The notes: a model not told the origin generated them from the sequence alone. Shown: positions 53,400 through 62,421, numbered from the stretch's first letter. The stretch is DNA of 64,000 nt from Candidatus Rhodoferax randersensis (GCA_016718155.1 JADKEH010000001.1:310001-374000), one strand, 5' to 3'. Made by a program: numbers and translations.

Positions 53400-53852
53400 T
53401 CAATGCCGGTACTCGAACTCGCGGTCGCGCGCACCGATCACGCCGGCCGCCAGATTGGCCAGCTCGCGGGTCAGCAGTTCCAGCAGGTCTTCCATCGTCA
53501 CAATGCCGGCCAACGCGCCCTGAGCGTCGACCAACACCAGTCGGCGCACGCGCTGGGTTCGCATCAACTGCACCGCGTCCATTGCATCGAGATCGTCGTT
53601 GGCCACCACCAGTTCGATTGACATGATGTCCCCCGCTGTAAACAGCGTGGGGTCCAGGCCCTCTGCCATCAATGAGAGCACCAGATCGCGATCAGTGACG
53701 ATGCCGACCGGCCGTGTCTTGTCCTGTGCATCCACCACCACCAGTGCGCCAATGTGGTGCTGGCGCATTAGTTGTGCCACGGTCAGCGCCGTGGCTTCGG
53801 GTTCCACCACGGCCACCAAAACGGTGGCAAAGTCTTTCAAACGGGTTGGCAT
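53400..53852 (-). CDS. CBS-domain pair protein
   Basis: This 150-residue protein is made almost only of two CBS domains (about 8-65 and 75-135), which usually bind adenosyl nucleotides and sense energy state. Segments: HHIGALVVVDAQDKTRPVGI and VRRLVLVDAQGALAGIVTME. The start was set at ATG 53852 because AGGAG lies 6 bp upstream; an ATG two codons earlier overlaps that site. The regulated partner is unknown. Confidence 0.88.
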   Translation of the reverse strand: MPTRLKDFATVLVAVVEPEATALTVAQLMRQHHIGALVVVDAQDKTRPVGIVTDRDLVLSLMAEGLDPTLFTAGDIMSIELVVANDDLDAMDAVQLMRTQRVRRLVLVDAQGALAGIVTMEDLLELLTRELANLAAGVIGARDREFEYRH

Positions 53853-53901
53853 TGGCATCTCCTGATGGTTTGAGGGACGGACCCTTAACGTGTAAGAACT
53901 T

Positions 53902-54000
53902 CGTCATTGCGAGCGAAGCGCGGCAATCCATGGCCCCAAAATACATGGATCGCCACGGCCTGCGGCCTCGCGATGACGATAGGGGTTCAAGGTCCGTGTG
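53902..54000. repeat. 'cgtcattgcgagcg' family repeat
   Basis: One well-formed module: cgtcattgcgagcgaagcg ... ggcaatccatgg, a centre (ccccaaaatacatgg), then cctgcggcctcgcgatgacg. The right part and the following ggtccgtgt match the cluster at 28059-28270. It lies between the CBS gene and the ribbon-helix-helix gene. Confidence 0.87.
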
Positions 54001-54011
54001 CGCTCGCCGTA

Positions 54012-54386
54012 TCAGGCCACCCGTGCCGTCCTGGGCCCCACCGAGCGGCCGCCTTCCGTGGCCAATACGCGCGTCGCGTTGAGGCTGCTGATCGGCACCG
54101 AGAGATCGGTCGGAATGCCCCCGGACAACTGCAGGGCCAGGTAACGCCCGCAGCACACCCGCAGGAACGAGGCAAAGTTCTCCACCTCGGCGCGCTCCTG
54201 CACCAGTTCGTCATACAGCTTGGTGCACAGGGCGGGCACGCTCATGCCGTCACGCTGGGCAATTTCCTCCAGCACACGCCAGAACAGGTTCTCAAGCCTG
54301 ATGCTGGTGGCCACGCCATGCAGGCGCAGCGAGCGGGCACGGCTCTCATACAAATCAGGGTCAGCGCTGATGAACACTTGGCACAT
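54012..54386 (-). CDS. Ribbon-helix-helix domain protein
   Basis: This 124-residue protein has an N-terminal half typical of the ribbon-helix-helix DNA-binding group found next to diverse genes: SLRLHGVATSIRLENLFWRV then LEEIAQRDGMSVPALCTKLY. The C-terminal half is unassigned. It may act as a small repressor; the target is unknown. ATG at 54386 with GGGAG upstream. Confidence 0.83.
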   Translation of the reverse strand: MCQVFISADPDLYESRARSLRLHGVATSIRLENLFWRVLEEIAQRDGMSVPALCTKLYDELVQERAEVENFASFLRVCCGRYLALQLSGGIPTDLSVPISSLNATRVLATEGGRSVGPRTARVA

Positions 54387-54486
54387 GGTCTTGCTCCCAC
54401 AAACCGGCCAGCGCGGAAATCGCCCCGGCGAGCGCAGTTTAGCGCGCCACGCCGTCGCCGGGGTGCCCAGGCTCGGGGATCGGCAA

Positions 54487-55068
54487 TCAGTGGCTGATGC
54501 GCGTGCCGAGAACGGTCAGAAACTGGCCAATCCAGGCCGGGTGCGCGGGCCATGCCGGCGCCGACACCAGGTTGCCATCGGTGTGCGCCGCGTCGATGGC
54601 AATCTCGGCATAGGTGCCGCCAGCCAGCTCCACCTCGGCGCGGCAGGCGGGGTAGGCGGAGCAGGTGCGGTTGCGCAACACGCCCGCGCCGGCCAGCAAT
54701 TGCGCTGCATGGCAAATGGCGGCCACCGGCTTGTTGGCCTCAAAGAAGTGCTTCACCATGGCCACCACGGCCGGGTTGGTGCGCAGGTATTCCGGGCCCC
54801 GACCGCCGGGCAGCACCAAGGCGTCGTAGCTGTCGGCCTTGATGTCCGCAAAGGTGGCGTTGAGCGTGAAGTTGTGGCCCGGCTTCTCGCTGTAGGTCTG
54901 CGCCCCCTCGAAGTCATGAATCGCAGTCTTGATGTGGTCGCCGGCACGCTTGTCCGGGCACACCGCATGCACGCTGTGACCGACCGCCAGCAGCGCCTGA
55001 AACGGCACCATGGTTTCGTAGTCTTCACAGTAGTCGCCACAAATCATCAGAATCTTCTTCGCTGCCAT
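54487..55068 (-). CDS. DJ-1/PfpI-family protein
   Basis: This 193-residue flavodoxin-like fold protein has the nucleophile elbow Cys119 (VAAICHAAQLLAGAG) and the supporting Glu15 (GDYCEDYE), plus VLPGGRGPEYLR. Members include glyoxalases, chaperones and amidases, and the activity here is unknown. ATG at 55068 with AGGAG 8 bp upstream. It is divergent from the cyclic-nucleotide-binding gene (221-bp gap). Confidence 0.92.
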   Translation of the reverse strand: MAAKKILMICGDYCEDYETMVPFQALLAVGHSVHAVCPDKRAGDHIKTAIHDFEGAQTYSEKPGHNFTLNATFADIKADSYDALVLPGGRGPEYLRTNPAVVAMVKHFFEANKPVAAICHAAQLLAGAGVLRNRTCSAYPACRAEVELAGGTYAEIAIDAAHTDGNLVSAPAWPAHPAWIGQFLTVLGTRISH

Positions 55069-55289
55069 GATGGTCTCCTTGGATTGAATGAACGGGGAAG
55101 CAAATTCTCAGACAGGGCCGGCGCGCCGTGGTGTTAGCCGGTTACTACATGCGCCGTGCTCCGTCACCCGTCTTTGTGCAGTCGCACCCGAGGTCAAACA
55201 CGCTTGACAGTGCCGGGCAGTGACTCGCATACTCGACTGGGCGCCACCCCGGGGCACCTGCAGGCAACCAACACAATCGAGATACCACC

Positions 55290-55781
55290 ATGGAAACGAC
55301 AAGTTCGACTCCTCGCAAGCCCGACATCAGCGGCTTGGTTGCCGCCATCACCCGCAACAAGGACGACGACACCCTGGCGCAGTATCTGGAAGCCCACCGC
55401 TGGGGCGTTCTGGCGGACTACCTTCACAGCAACAGCATTCCACACGGCCACATCCTGATCTCGCAGGGGAGCACCGACCGGACCCTCTATTTCCTGGAGT
55501 CCGGCAGCTTGAAGGTTCATGTCGGAGATGGCGCAGGACAAATCCAGTTGGCGATTCTGGGCGCGGGCAGTGTGGTGGGCGAAGGCTGCTTTTTCTCCCA
55601 CAAGGCGCGCAATGCGACCGTGCAGGCCTACAACGACTGCAAGGTCTGGTCGCTCGATCCGGCAGGTTTTGCCGCCCTGTCCAAGCAGTACCCCACCGTG
55701 GCCCTGGCCTTGTCGATGGCCCTGGGCGCCATCATGGCCACCCGCATGCTGGACCTGAGCCGCCGCATCGCGATTACCTGA
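55290..55781 (+). CDS. Cyclic nucleotide-binding domain protein
   Basis: This 163-residue protein has a single cNMP-binding beta-roll (about 45-150): ISQGSTDRTLYFLESGSLKV, then GAGSVVGEGCFFSHKARNAT as the phosphate-binding cassette. It lacks the C-terminal helix-turn-helix of Crp/Fnr regulators, so it probably acts through a partner. Its stop codon falls at the edge of a palindromic repeat. Confidence 0.88.
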   Translation: METTSSTPRKPDISGLVAAITRNKDDDTLAQYLEAHRWGVLADYLHSNSIPHGHILISQGSTDRTLYFLESGSLKVHVGDGAGQIQLAILGAGSVVGEGCFFSHKARNATVQAYNDCKVWSLDPAGFAALSKQYPTVALALSMALGAIMATRMLDLSRRIAIT

Positions 55782-55782
55782 G

Positions 55783-55835
55783 ACCTTGCGGGACAGACCG
55801 CAGCCACGCAAAGCGAGCCAGCTCTGTCCTCAACC
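55783..55835. repeat. Palindromic 'gggacagacc ... tctgtcc' element after the cNMP-binding gene
   Basis: Nearly identical to the element after hpnC, including the bases spanning the upstream stop codon (cctgagaccttgcggg). Arms gggacaga and tctgtcc enclose a loop of about 26 bases. It lies in the 93-bp gap before the convergent DUF3820 gene. Confidence 0.85.
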
Positions 55836-55874
55836 GATCAAGGGCGTTCTTGCCGGACAGGTCCGGCTTGACCC

Positions 55875-56087
55875 TCAGCGTTTTCGCAGTGGATCGAGCA
55901 AGGCCGACAGGCCGTTGTGGTCAATCTCGTGCATCAGGGCGAGCAGCCGGCCGAGTTCACCCTTCGGAAAGCCTTCCCGCGCAAACCAGTTGAGGTAATC
56001 CCCCGGCAAATCGGCCAGCACACGCCCCTTGTATTTGCCAAACGGCATCTCGCGGCTGACCAACTGTTGCAGGTGCTCTGGGTCCAT
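55875..56087 (-). CDS. DUF3820-family small protein
   Basis: This 70-residue protein contains the family text MPFGKYKGRVLADLPGDYLN and WFAREGFPKGELGRLLALMH. DUF3820 proteins are small and uncharacterised, and have been linked to nucleic-acid enzymes by fusion in other species. ATG at 56087. It stands alone between convergent and divergent neighbours. Confidence 0.87.
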   Translation of the reverse strand: MDPEHLQQLVSREMPFGKYKGRVLADLPGDYLNWFAREGFPKGELGRLLALMHEIDHNGLSALLDPLRKR

Positions 56088-56236
56088 GGCAGATCACGGC
56101 GCCAACACCAGCGCGCACAGCGCGGGAGATGGCGTCTTGAGTTCAAAATTCATGCCCAATCTTGACATAAGTCGGCGCGGCGAGCGTGCTAAGCTGACCC
56201 AGTCCAAACCCGTTTCCCTGACAACTGGAGTTCATC

Positions 56237-57364
56237 GTGCCTGGCCTGCTTCCTCAGATCGATCCCAATGGTTTGCTCGAATTCTCGGTGGTGTACACCG
56301 ACCGGGCGCTCAACCACATGTCCCAACGTTTCCAGGGTGTCATGAAAGACATCTCAGGCATCCTCAAGGAGGTCTACCGGGCCAAGTCCGTGGCACTGGT
56401 TCCGGGCAGCGGCACCTTTGGCATGGAAGCCGTGGCGCGCCAGTTTGCGACCGGTCAGAAGTGTCTGGTGATTCGCAACGGCTGGTTCAGCTACCGATGG
56501 AGCCAGATCTTCGACATGGGAAGCATTCCCTCCGAATCGATCGTGCTCAAGGCGCGTCGGCTGGGCGACGAGCGGCACGCCCCGTGGGTGCCAGCACCCA
56601 TTGATGAAGTCGTGGCCACCATCACGCGTGAGCGGCCCGCGGTCGTGTTTGCGCCCCATGTCGAGACCGCCTGCGGCATGATGCTGCCCGACCACTACCT
56701 GCGTGCCGTGGCCGACGCCGTGCACGCGGTGGGTGGCTTGTTTGTGCTCGATTGCATTGCCTCTGGCGCGATTTGGGTCGACATGGTGGCCACCGGCGTG
56801 GACGTGCTGATCAGCGCACCCCAAAAAGGCTGGAGCGGCTCACCGTGCTGCGCCTTGGTTTGCTTGAGCGAGCGCGCGCGCACCCGTATCGACGCCACCA
56901 CCAGCACCAGCTTTGCCTGCGACCTGCGCAAATGGCTGCAGATCATGGAGGCCTATGAGAGCGGCGGCCACGCCTACCACGCCACCATGCCCACCGACGC
57001 GCTGACGCGACTGTGCGAGGTGATGAAGGAAACGCGGGACTACGGCTTCGAGAAGGTTCGCGCCGAGCAGCAAGAACTCGGCGACAAAGTGCGCGCCCTG
57101 TTTGTGCGCAAAGGCATCCCGAGCGTGGCCGCGCCGGGCTTTCAGGCACCCGGCGTGGTGGTGAGTTATACCGATGACGCCGACATCCAGTCGTCGAAGA
57201 AGTTCCTCGCGCAGGGCTTGCAAACTGCGGCAGGCGTGCCGCTGCAATGCGATGAGCCAGCCGACTTCAAGACCTTCCGTGTTGGCCTGTTTGGCCTGGA
57301 AAAGCTGCACAACGTCGAGCGCACCGTGCGCCAGCTCGAAGCGGCGCTGGACCAGGTGCTCTGA
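56237..57364 (+). CDS. Class V aminotransferase (alanine-glyoxylate / serine-glyoxylate type)
   Basis: This 375-residue fold-type I PLP enzyme has the Schiff-base Lys197 (LISAPQKGWSG) and the phosphate-loop segment VPGSGTFGMEAVARQF. The partner Asp is in GGLFVLDCIASGAIWVD. It probably transfers an amino group to glyoxylate or pyruvate. It starts with GTG at 56237, supported by GGAG 6 bp upstream. It converges on the gene at 57379. Confidence 0.92.
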   Translation: MPGLLPQIDPNGLLEFSVVYTDRALNHMSQRFQGVMKDISGILKEVYRAKSVALVPGSGTFGMEAVARQFATGQKCLVIRNGWFSYRWSQIFDMGSIPSESIVLKARRLGDERHAPWVPAPIDEVVATITRERPAVVFAPHVETACGMMLPDHYLRAVADAVHAVGGLFVLDCIASGAIWVDMVATGVDVLISAPQKGWSGSPCCALVCLSERARTRIDATTSTSFACDLRKWLQIMEAYESGGHAYHATMPTDALTRLCEVMKETRDYGFEKVRAEQQELGDKVRALFVRKGIPSVAAPGFQAPGVVVSYTDDADIQSSKKFLAQGLQTAAGVPLQCDEPADFKTFRVGLFGLEKLHNVERTVRQLEAALDQVL

Positions 57365-57378
57365 GCGCTGTGCGCTGA

Positions 57379-57885
57379 CTACAACAGCAAGGCACCAAAG
57401 CGCTGCACGAAGGTGCGCGCGGTCTCGGGGCTAAGGCGCTGGCCGACAAAGATCTCGATGCCACGCAGCAGCTTGCGCAACTCAGCGGGGCTGGCGCAGC
57501 GGTCAATCGCCGCACTGATGGGCGCTCCAGCCTCGCCCAGCCGATCGGCCACAAAGCGCGAGGCCTCGTCGCGCACCATTTGAAACTCCGCTACGCTGGT
57601 CGCAGCGCGCGGCGGCTCGGTCACCAGCGCCGCCACAAAGCCTTCGGCTGCGATCGGCTGCAGTGCGGCAAGCTGACTGGTCGGCTCAACCAGACCAAGA
57701 CGCAAAAGATGCTCCAGGGCGTCATCAAGTTCGCCACCCCGGGCAAACGCCGACAACTCGCTTTCACTCTTCTTGCCGTCAATCAAAATCAGCAGGCGAC
57801 GCTGCACCGCGGTCAGGTTACCGCTGCGCTCGGCCATCTCGACCTTGCCCTTGTCCGTCTTGGCGAAAGTGGTTCCTGGGTTCAT
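57379..57885 (-). CDS. Conserved hypothetical protein, possibly regulatory
   Basis: This 168-residue soluble protein has an N-terminal half resembling a small winged-helix-like module (LTAVQRRLLILIDGKKSESE then LDDALEHLLRLGLVEP). A Pro/Ala-rich linker and a helical C-terminal half follow (FVADRLGEAGAPISAAIDRC, LRKLLRGIEIFVGQRLSPET). Similar proteins are common in Comamonadaceae without known function. ATG at 57885; the longer frame upstream is non-coding. It is divergent from tldD. Confidence 0.78.
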   Translation of the reverse strand: MNPGTTFAKTDKGKVEMAERSGNLTAVQRRLLILIDGKKSESELSAFARGGELDDALEHLLRLGLVEPTSQLAALQPIAAEGFVAALVTEPPRAATSVAEFQMVRDEASRFVADRLGEAGAPISAAIDRCASPAELRKLLRGIEIFVGQRLSPETARTFVQRFGALLL

Positions 57886-58047
57886 GGAAGTTGCGCGTCG
57901 CTCGATTGAAGAGCAATTATGAGAGCAATTATGCGGCCATCGAACCCGAAACTCTGCCCCGCCACACGCTGTCACATCACGGCCAGCAGCGCGCGCCCAA
58001 CCGTGCTCCAATAGCCAGCTTCGAAATCTGCCACGCCACGCCCCGCC

Positions 58048-59478
58048 ATGTCAAACCCCCACCTGCCCTTTGAGGCTGCCCTGCGCCACGCCCTGCTGTC
58101 GGCCGAGTGGGCCGGCCTGCGCCACTCCAGCGAGACCACCACCCAGCGCCGCGTGCGCAACGACCGGCCCGAACAAAACCAGAGCTGCCTGGAAGAAGGC
58201 GCCATGTGCGAGGTTCTGGTGGACGGGCATTTTGGTTACGCCGCCACCGCCGACCTGAGCCTGGCCGGCTTGCAGCGTGCCTTCGACCGCGCTATCGCCA
58301 CCACCCGCGCCACCAGCCCGCACAAAGTGCACCCATTCACCACCCGCCAGCGGCCCCAGGCCAATGGTGAATACCGCAGCCCCCGGCAAACCGCGCTCGA
58401 CGGGACCAGCCTGGCCGAGATCACCGACTGTCTGCTGGCCGCATGCCAGGCCATGAAGCTGTCCGACTTGCTGGTCAATCGCAGCGCCAGCGCGATGCTG
58501 GTGCAAACCGACATCCATTACCTGTCCTCCAGCGGCACCAGTACCCACCAGCACTTTGACCTGGTGGACATCACCCTGTCCGCCACCGCAGCCGCAGGCT
58601 TGGAGTCGCAGACGCGCAGTTGGTCGCACACCGGTCAGTTTGGTGGCGAGGTGTTCCACCAGGGCACGCTGGTGCAGCGGGCACAGCAGGTCGCGCAGGA
58701 CGCGCTGGCCCTGTTGCAGGCCGACAATTGCCCATCGGGGCGCATGGACCTGATCCTGATGCCCGACCAGATGATGCTGCAGATTCACGAGTCGATTGGC
58801 CACCCGCTGGAACTCGACCGCATCCTGGGTGACGAGCGCAACTACGCCGGCTGGAGCTTCGTCAAGCAACAGGACTTCGGCACGCTGCAATACGGCTCCA
58901 AGCTGATGAACGTGTCCTTCGACCCCACCAAGACCAGCGAATTCGCCAGCTACGGCTTTGACGATGGCGGCCACCGCGCCACCAAGGAACTGTTGATTGA
59001 GCAAGGCGTGCTCCAACGCGGCCTGGGCTCGCTCGAATCGCAAGCCCGCTCGGGCCTGCCCGGCGTGGCCAACTTCCGCTCCGCCTCCTGGAACCGGGCC
59101 CCAATCGACCGCATGGCCAACATCAACCTGGAGCCGGGCGAGGCCACGCTCGACGAGTTGATTGCCCAGGTCGAGCACGGCGTACTGATGAGCACCAACC
59201 GCTCCTGGTCAATTGACGACTACCGCAACAAGTTTCAATTCGGCTGCGAGCACGGCCGCTTGATTGAGCAAGGCAAACTGGGCAAGCTGGTGCGCAACCC
59301 CAACTACCGAGGCGTCACGGTGGACTTCTGGAACCGCCTGGCCGGCGTGGGCCGCGACGACACCGTGCACGGCACCGCCTTCTGCGGCAAGGGGGAGCCC
59401 AGCCAGGTGATCCGGGTCGGCCACGCCTCGCCGCCGTGCCTGTTCCGGGACGTGGAAGTATTCGGGGGGCAAGCATGA
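58048..59478 (+). CDS. TldD-type metalloprotease subunit
   Basis: This 476-residue member of the TldD/PmbA family carries the active metal motif HExxxH at residues 247-252 (IHESIGHPLELDRIL). In E. coli, TldD and PmbA (TldE) form a heterodimeric protease for unfolded peptides and antitoxin CcdA and mature microcin B17. It is followed with a 4-bp ATGA overlap by the PmbA-type partner. It is a divergent paralogue group in Burkholderiales, so it need not be the only tldD in the genome. Confidence 0.9.
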   Translation: MSNPHLPFEAALRHALLSAEWAGLRHSSETTTQRRVRNDRPEQNQSCLEEGAMCEVLVDGHFGYAATADLSLAGLQRAFDRAIATTRATSPHKVHPFTTRQRPQANGEYRSPRQTALDGTSLAEITDCLLAACQAMKLSDLLVNRSASAMLVQTDIHYLSSSGTSTHQHFDLVDITLSATAAAGLESQTRSWSHTGQFGGEVFHQGTLVQRAQQVAQDALALLQADNCPSGRMDLILMPDQMMLQIHESIGHPLELDRILGDERNYAGWSFVKQQDFGTLQYGSKLMNVSFDPTKTSEFASYGFDDGGHRATKELLIEQGVLQRGLGSLESQARSGLPGVANFRSASWNRAPIDRMANINLEPGEATLDELIAQVEHGVLMSTNRSWSIDDYRNKFQFGCEHGRLIEQGKLGKLVRNPNYRGVTVDFWNRLAGVGRDDTVHGTAFCGKGEPSQVIRVGHASPPCLFRDVEVFGGQA

Positions 59479-60908
59479 GCGCCGCGCCGGGCCGCCCCAA
59501 GCAAGCTCGCACCCCCTCGGGGGGCAGCGAGGACACGCAGTGCCGAGCGTGGGGGCACCAGAACACCGCCCACGATTTCATCAACCGGGTCCACGCCCAT
59601 TTCGACCAGCTCTGCGACCACCTGCTGGGCCAGTTGAGGTCTGGCGAAGAATTGACCCTCAACCTGACCGCCGAAGAAACCCTGTTTGTGCGCTTCAACG
59701 GCAACCGGGTGCGCCAGAACACCGACGTGACGCAGAAGAGCCTGTCGCTGCGCTTGCAAGCCCAAGGTCGCAGTATGGAGAAGAGCCGCACCCTCAGCGG
59801 CAATTTCGACGCCGATCAAGCGGCCACGGCGCGCCTGCTGGAACACTGTCGGCGCGAGGCCCTGGTGCTGCCGATCGACCCCAACCAGGTGCCGATCCAG
59901 AACAACGGCGCCAGCAGTGAGGAATTTCGGGGCGCGCTGCTGGCGCCCGAACAGGTGGTGGCGCAGGTCGTGGGACCAGCGCAGGGCTGCGACCTGGCTG
60001 GCCTCTACGCGGGCGGCACCGTCATCCGGGCCAACCGCAATTCCAAGGGCCAAAGCCACTGGTTTGCCACCGAGACCTTCTTCCTGGACTACTCGATCTA
60101 CAACGGCCCCCAGGCCGCCAAGGGCAGCTACGCCGGCTCGCACTGGAATGCCGGCGAATGGGCGGCCAACCTGGCGCGCACCAAGGCCTTGCTGGCGCTA
60201 CTGAGCAAACCACAACAGGACGTCAAGCCCGGCGCCTACCGCACCTACCTGGCACCGCGCGCGATGTCGGATCTGGTTGGCATGATGGGCTGGAATGCGC
60301 TGTCGGCGGCCGCCTGGAAACAGGGCCGTAGCCCGTTCAAGAAGCTCGCCGAAAAAGAGCTGCGCCTGTCACCCCTGCTGAGCATTGACGAGAACTTTGG
60401 GCTGGGCCTGACGCCGCGCTTCAATAACCTGGGAGAGGTCTCGGCCACTACGCTGCCGCTGATCGAGGCCGGTGAACTGCAGACCCTGCTGGTGAGTTCG
60501 CGCACCGCCAAGGAATATGGCCTGGTGACCAACGGCGCCGCCGATGGGGAAAGCCCGCGGGCGCTGGATGTGCGGCCCGGCTCTTTGCAGGAGGCCGACA
60601 TCCTGCAGGCACTGGACACCGGCCTGTACCTGTCCAACCTGCACTACCTGAACTGGAGCGACCCGGTATCCGCCCGCGTCACCGGCATGACGCGCTACGC
60701 GTGCTTCTGGGTCGAAGGCGGCGAGATCGTTGGCCCGATCAAGGACTTGCGCTGGGACGAGAGCCTGTACAGCGCGCTGGGTAGCAAACTGATGGCGCTG
60801 ACCGCGCAGGCCGAGATCGACCCGGCAGTGGACACCTATTTCCAGCGCGCCCTGGGCGGCTCGCGCTCGCCCGGCGCGCTGATCGATGGGTTCACGTTCA
60901 CGCTGTAG
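59475..60908 (+). CDS. PmbA/TldE-type partner subunit with repeat-derived N-terminus
   Basis: This 477-residue TldD/PmbA-family protein has no HExxxH, as expected for the non-catalytic partner. The C-terminal family domain is clear (PLIEAGELQTLLVSSRTAKE, GMTRYACFWVEGGEIVGPIK). ATG at 59475 overlaps the tldD stop. No other start in frame exists before the conserved region, so residues of about 5-28 (PGRPKQARTPSGGSEDTQCR...) are translated from a GC-rich dispersed repeat. This gives an odd extension before HDFINRVHAHFDQL. Confidence 0.9.
   Translation: MSAAPGRPKQARTPSGGSEDTQCRAWGHQNTAHDFINRVHAHFDQLCDHLLGQLRSGEELTLNLTAEETLFVRFNGNRVRQNTDVTQKSLSLRLQAQGRSMEKSRTLSGNFDADQAATARLLEHCRREALVLPIDPNQVPIQNNGASSEEFRGALLAPEQVVAQVVGPAQGCDLAGLYAGGTVIRANRNSKGQSHWFATETFFLDYSIYNGPQAAKGSYAGSHWNAGEWAANLARTKALLALLSKPQQDVKPGAYRTYLAPRAMSDLVGMMGWNALSAAAWKQGRSPFKKLAEKELRLSPLLSIDENFGLGLTPRFNNLGEVSATTLPLIEAGELQTLLVSSRTAKEYGLVTNGAADGESPRALDVRPGSLQEADILQALDTGLYLSNLHYLNWSDPVSARVTGMTRYACFWVEGGEIVGPIKDLRWDESLYSALGSKLMALTAQAEIDPAVDTYFQRALGGSRSPGALIDGFTFTL
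59489..59557. repeat. GC-rich interspersed repeat inside the pmbA-type gene
   Basis: Second copy of the element at 4769-4836: gggccgccccaag at the left, ccccctcggggggcag in the middle and gagcgtgggggc at the right. Only the segment between the left and middle blocks differs strongly. Here it is in frame with no stop codons. Confidence 0.82.
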
Positions 60909-60923
60909 GCGCTGAGAAAGCTA

Positions 60924-61062
60924 GTCGTTGCGAGCAACTTCAGTCCCGTGATGGCGAGTGTCCTGATGCCCGTCATCGCGAGCGAAGCGCGGCGATCCAT
61001 CATCGTGCCGCAGAGGGGGGGTGGATTCGCAATGACGGGCACCAGGACGCTCGCAATGACGC
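60924..61062. repeat. 'cgtcattgcgagcg' family repeats, degenerate
   Basis: Partial modules (cgttgcgagcaactt, cgtcatcgcgagcgaagcg, gattcgcaatgacgggc, ctcgcaatgacg) fill the 190-bp gap between two convergent genes, pmbA-type and aminotransferase. No gene or clear terminator is visible. Confidence 0.75.
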
Positions 61063-61098
61063 AGTTCGGTCACCTGTTCGCTCAATGACCCAGACTGA

Positions 61099-62277
61099 TT
61101 ACAAAGCCCGGCCCAGCCGCCCGATGCCCTCTTCGATCTTGGCCACATCTGCCGTGGCAAAGCTCAGGCGCAGGGTGGACAGGTCGGGGTCGTGCGCGTA
61201 GAACGGCGCGCCGGGGACAAACGCCACCAACTGCTCAATGGCACGCTTGGCAAAGTCACCCGCATTGCGGCCGCCAGTCAACCTGGCCCAGAAGAACATG
61301 CCGCCCTGCGGCTGGTTGAATTCGATGGCATCGCCGAGTTCACGCCGCAGCGCCTGCGCCATCACACGCGCACGCTCGGCGTAGGTGGTGCGCACCACAC
61401 CCAGCGCGTCGTTCAGACGGTTCAGCGTCAGGTAGTGCGCGGCAGTGGCCTGCGTCAGGTTGCTGGTGTGGGCATCGCTGAACTGCTTGCACATGGTGGC
61501 CTTGGCCAGCAGCTCACTGGGCGCAATCAGCCAGCCCACGCGCAGACCCGGGCTCAGCACCTTGCTCAGGCTACCGCAGTGGGCCAGCCAGTCGCGGCTG
61601 CCAGGTACCTGGTCGCTCAGGGCCAACATACTGGGCGGCGGGGCCTGATCAAAGTACAACTCGCCATAGGGGTCGTCTTCCACGATCAGGGTTTGGGTGC
61701 GCGCCGCCAGCTCCAGAATGCGTTTGCGTCGCTCCAGGCCCAAGGTGGCGCCGCTTGGGTTGCCAAAGGTCGGTATCAGGTAGACCAATTTGGGCTTGTG
61801 CTCGGCAATCAGCGCTTCGAGCTTGTCCACGTCCACGCCGTTGGCGTCGATCGGCGCGCCGATCAGGTGCGCGCCGTACAGCCGAAAGCACTGGATGGTG
61901 GCCAGGAAAGTGGGCGCTTCCACGATCACCTTGTCTCCGGGCGAAATCATGGTCTTGCCAATCAGGTCCAGCGCCTGCTGGCTACCGGTGGTGACGATCA
62001 AGCCGTCCGGCGCGACCGTGGCGCCCTTGGCGGCCATGAAGGCACTCAGGCGTTCGCGCAAGGGCTGCCAGCCTTCCGTGGCGCCGTACTGCAACACCGC
62101 GCCCGCGGCGGCGCCGCGGAGCACCGCATCGGTAGACTGACGGATGCCCTCGACGTCAAACAGCGCGGGGTCCGGAAACCCCCCGGCAAAACTGATGATG
62201 CCGGGCTTGCCCAGCAGCTTGAACAGCTCGCGGATGGCGGAGGTTTCGACGTTTTGCAGGCGGGTGGCAAATTGCAT
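61099..62277 (-). CDS. PLP-dependent aminotransferase, class I/II (2-aminoadipate-like)
   Basis: This 392-residue fold-type I aminotransferase has the PLP Lys239 (CGSLSKVLSPGLRVGW), the Asp-x-x-Tyr that holds the ring (IVEDDPYGELYF, Asp201/202, Tyr204) and the substrate Arg near FWARLTGG/LRLSF. It resembles the aminotransferase domain of MocR/LysN-like proteins without the DNA-binding part. Substrate is unproven; aromatic or 2-aminoadipate-type amino acids are likely. ATG at 62277, divergent from the glutamate dehydrogenase gene. Confidence 0.92.
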   Translation of the reverse strand: MQFATRLQNVETSAIRELFKLLGKPGIISFAGGFPDPALFDVEGIRQSTDAVLRGAAAGAVLQYGATEGWQPLRERLSAFMAAKGATVAPDGLIVTTGSQQALDLIGKTMISPGDKVIVEAPTFLATIQCFRLYGAHLIGAPIDANGVDVDKLEALIAEHKPKLVYLIPTFGNPSGATLGLERRKRILELAARTQTLIVEDDPYGELYFDQAPPPSMLALSDQVPGSRDWLAHCGSLSKVLSPGLRVGWLIAPSELLAKATMCKQFSDAHTSNLTQATAAHYLTLNRLNDALGVVRTTYAERARVMAQALRRELGDAIEFNQPQGGMFFWARLTGGRNAGDFAKRAIEQLVAFVPGAPFYAHDPDLSTLRLSFATADVAKIEEGIGRLGRAL

Positions 62278-62421
62278 GGTGAATATCCCGATCTTGATTG
62301 CGACGGCGTTAGGCCAGTTTCAATTGTCGTCTTTAGTAGTCACACTTTTGCAGCGCCCAGTCAAACATTGAAGCAATAAAAACGCTTTCAAATTTCGAGA
62401 AACACAACGCGAACACAGGCC

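Noticed and set aside
53860..53900. Another copy of the stop-codon palindrome (gagggacggaccc)
   Set aside because: Only a few bases match and the second arm is missing.
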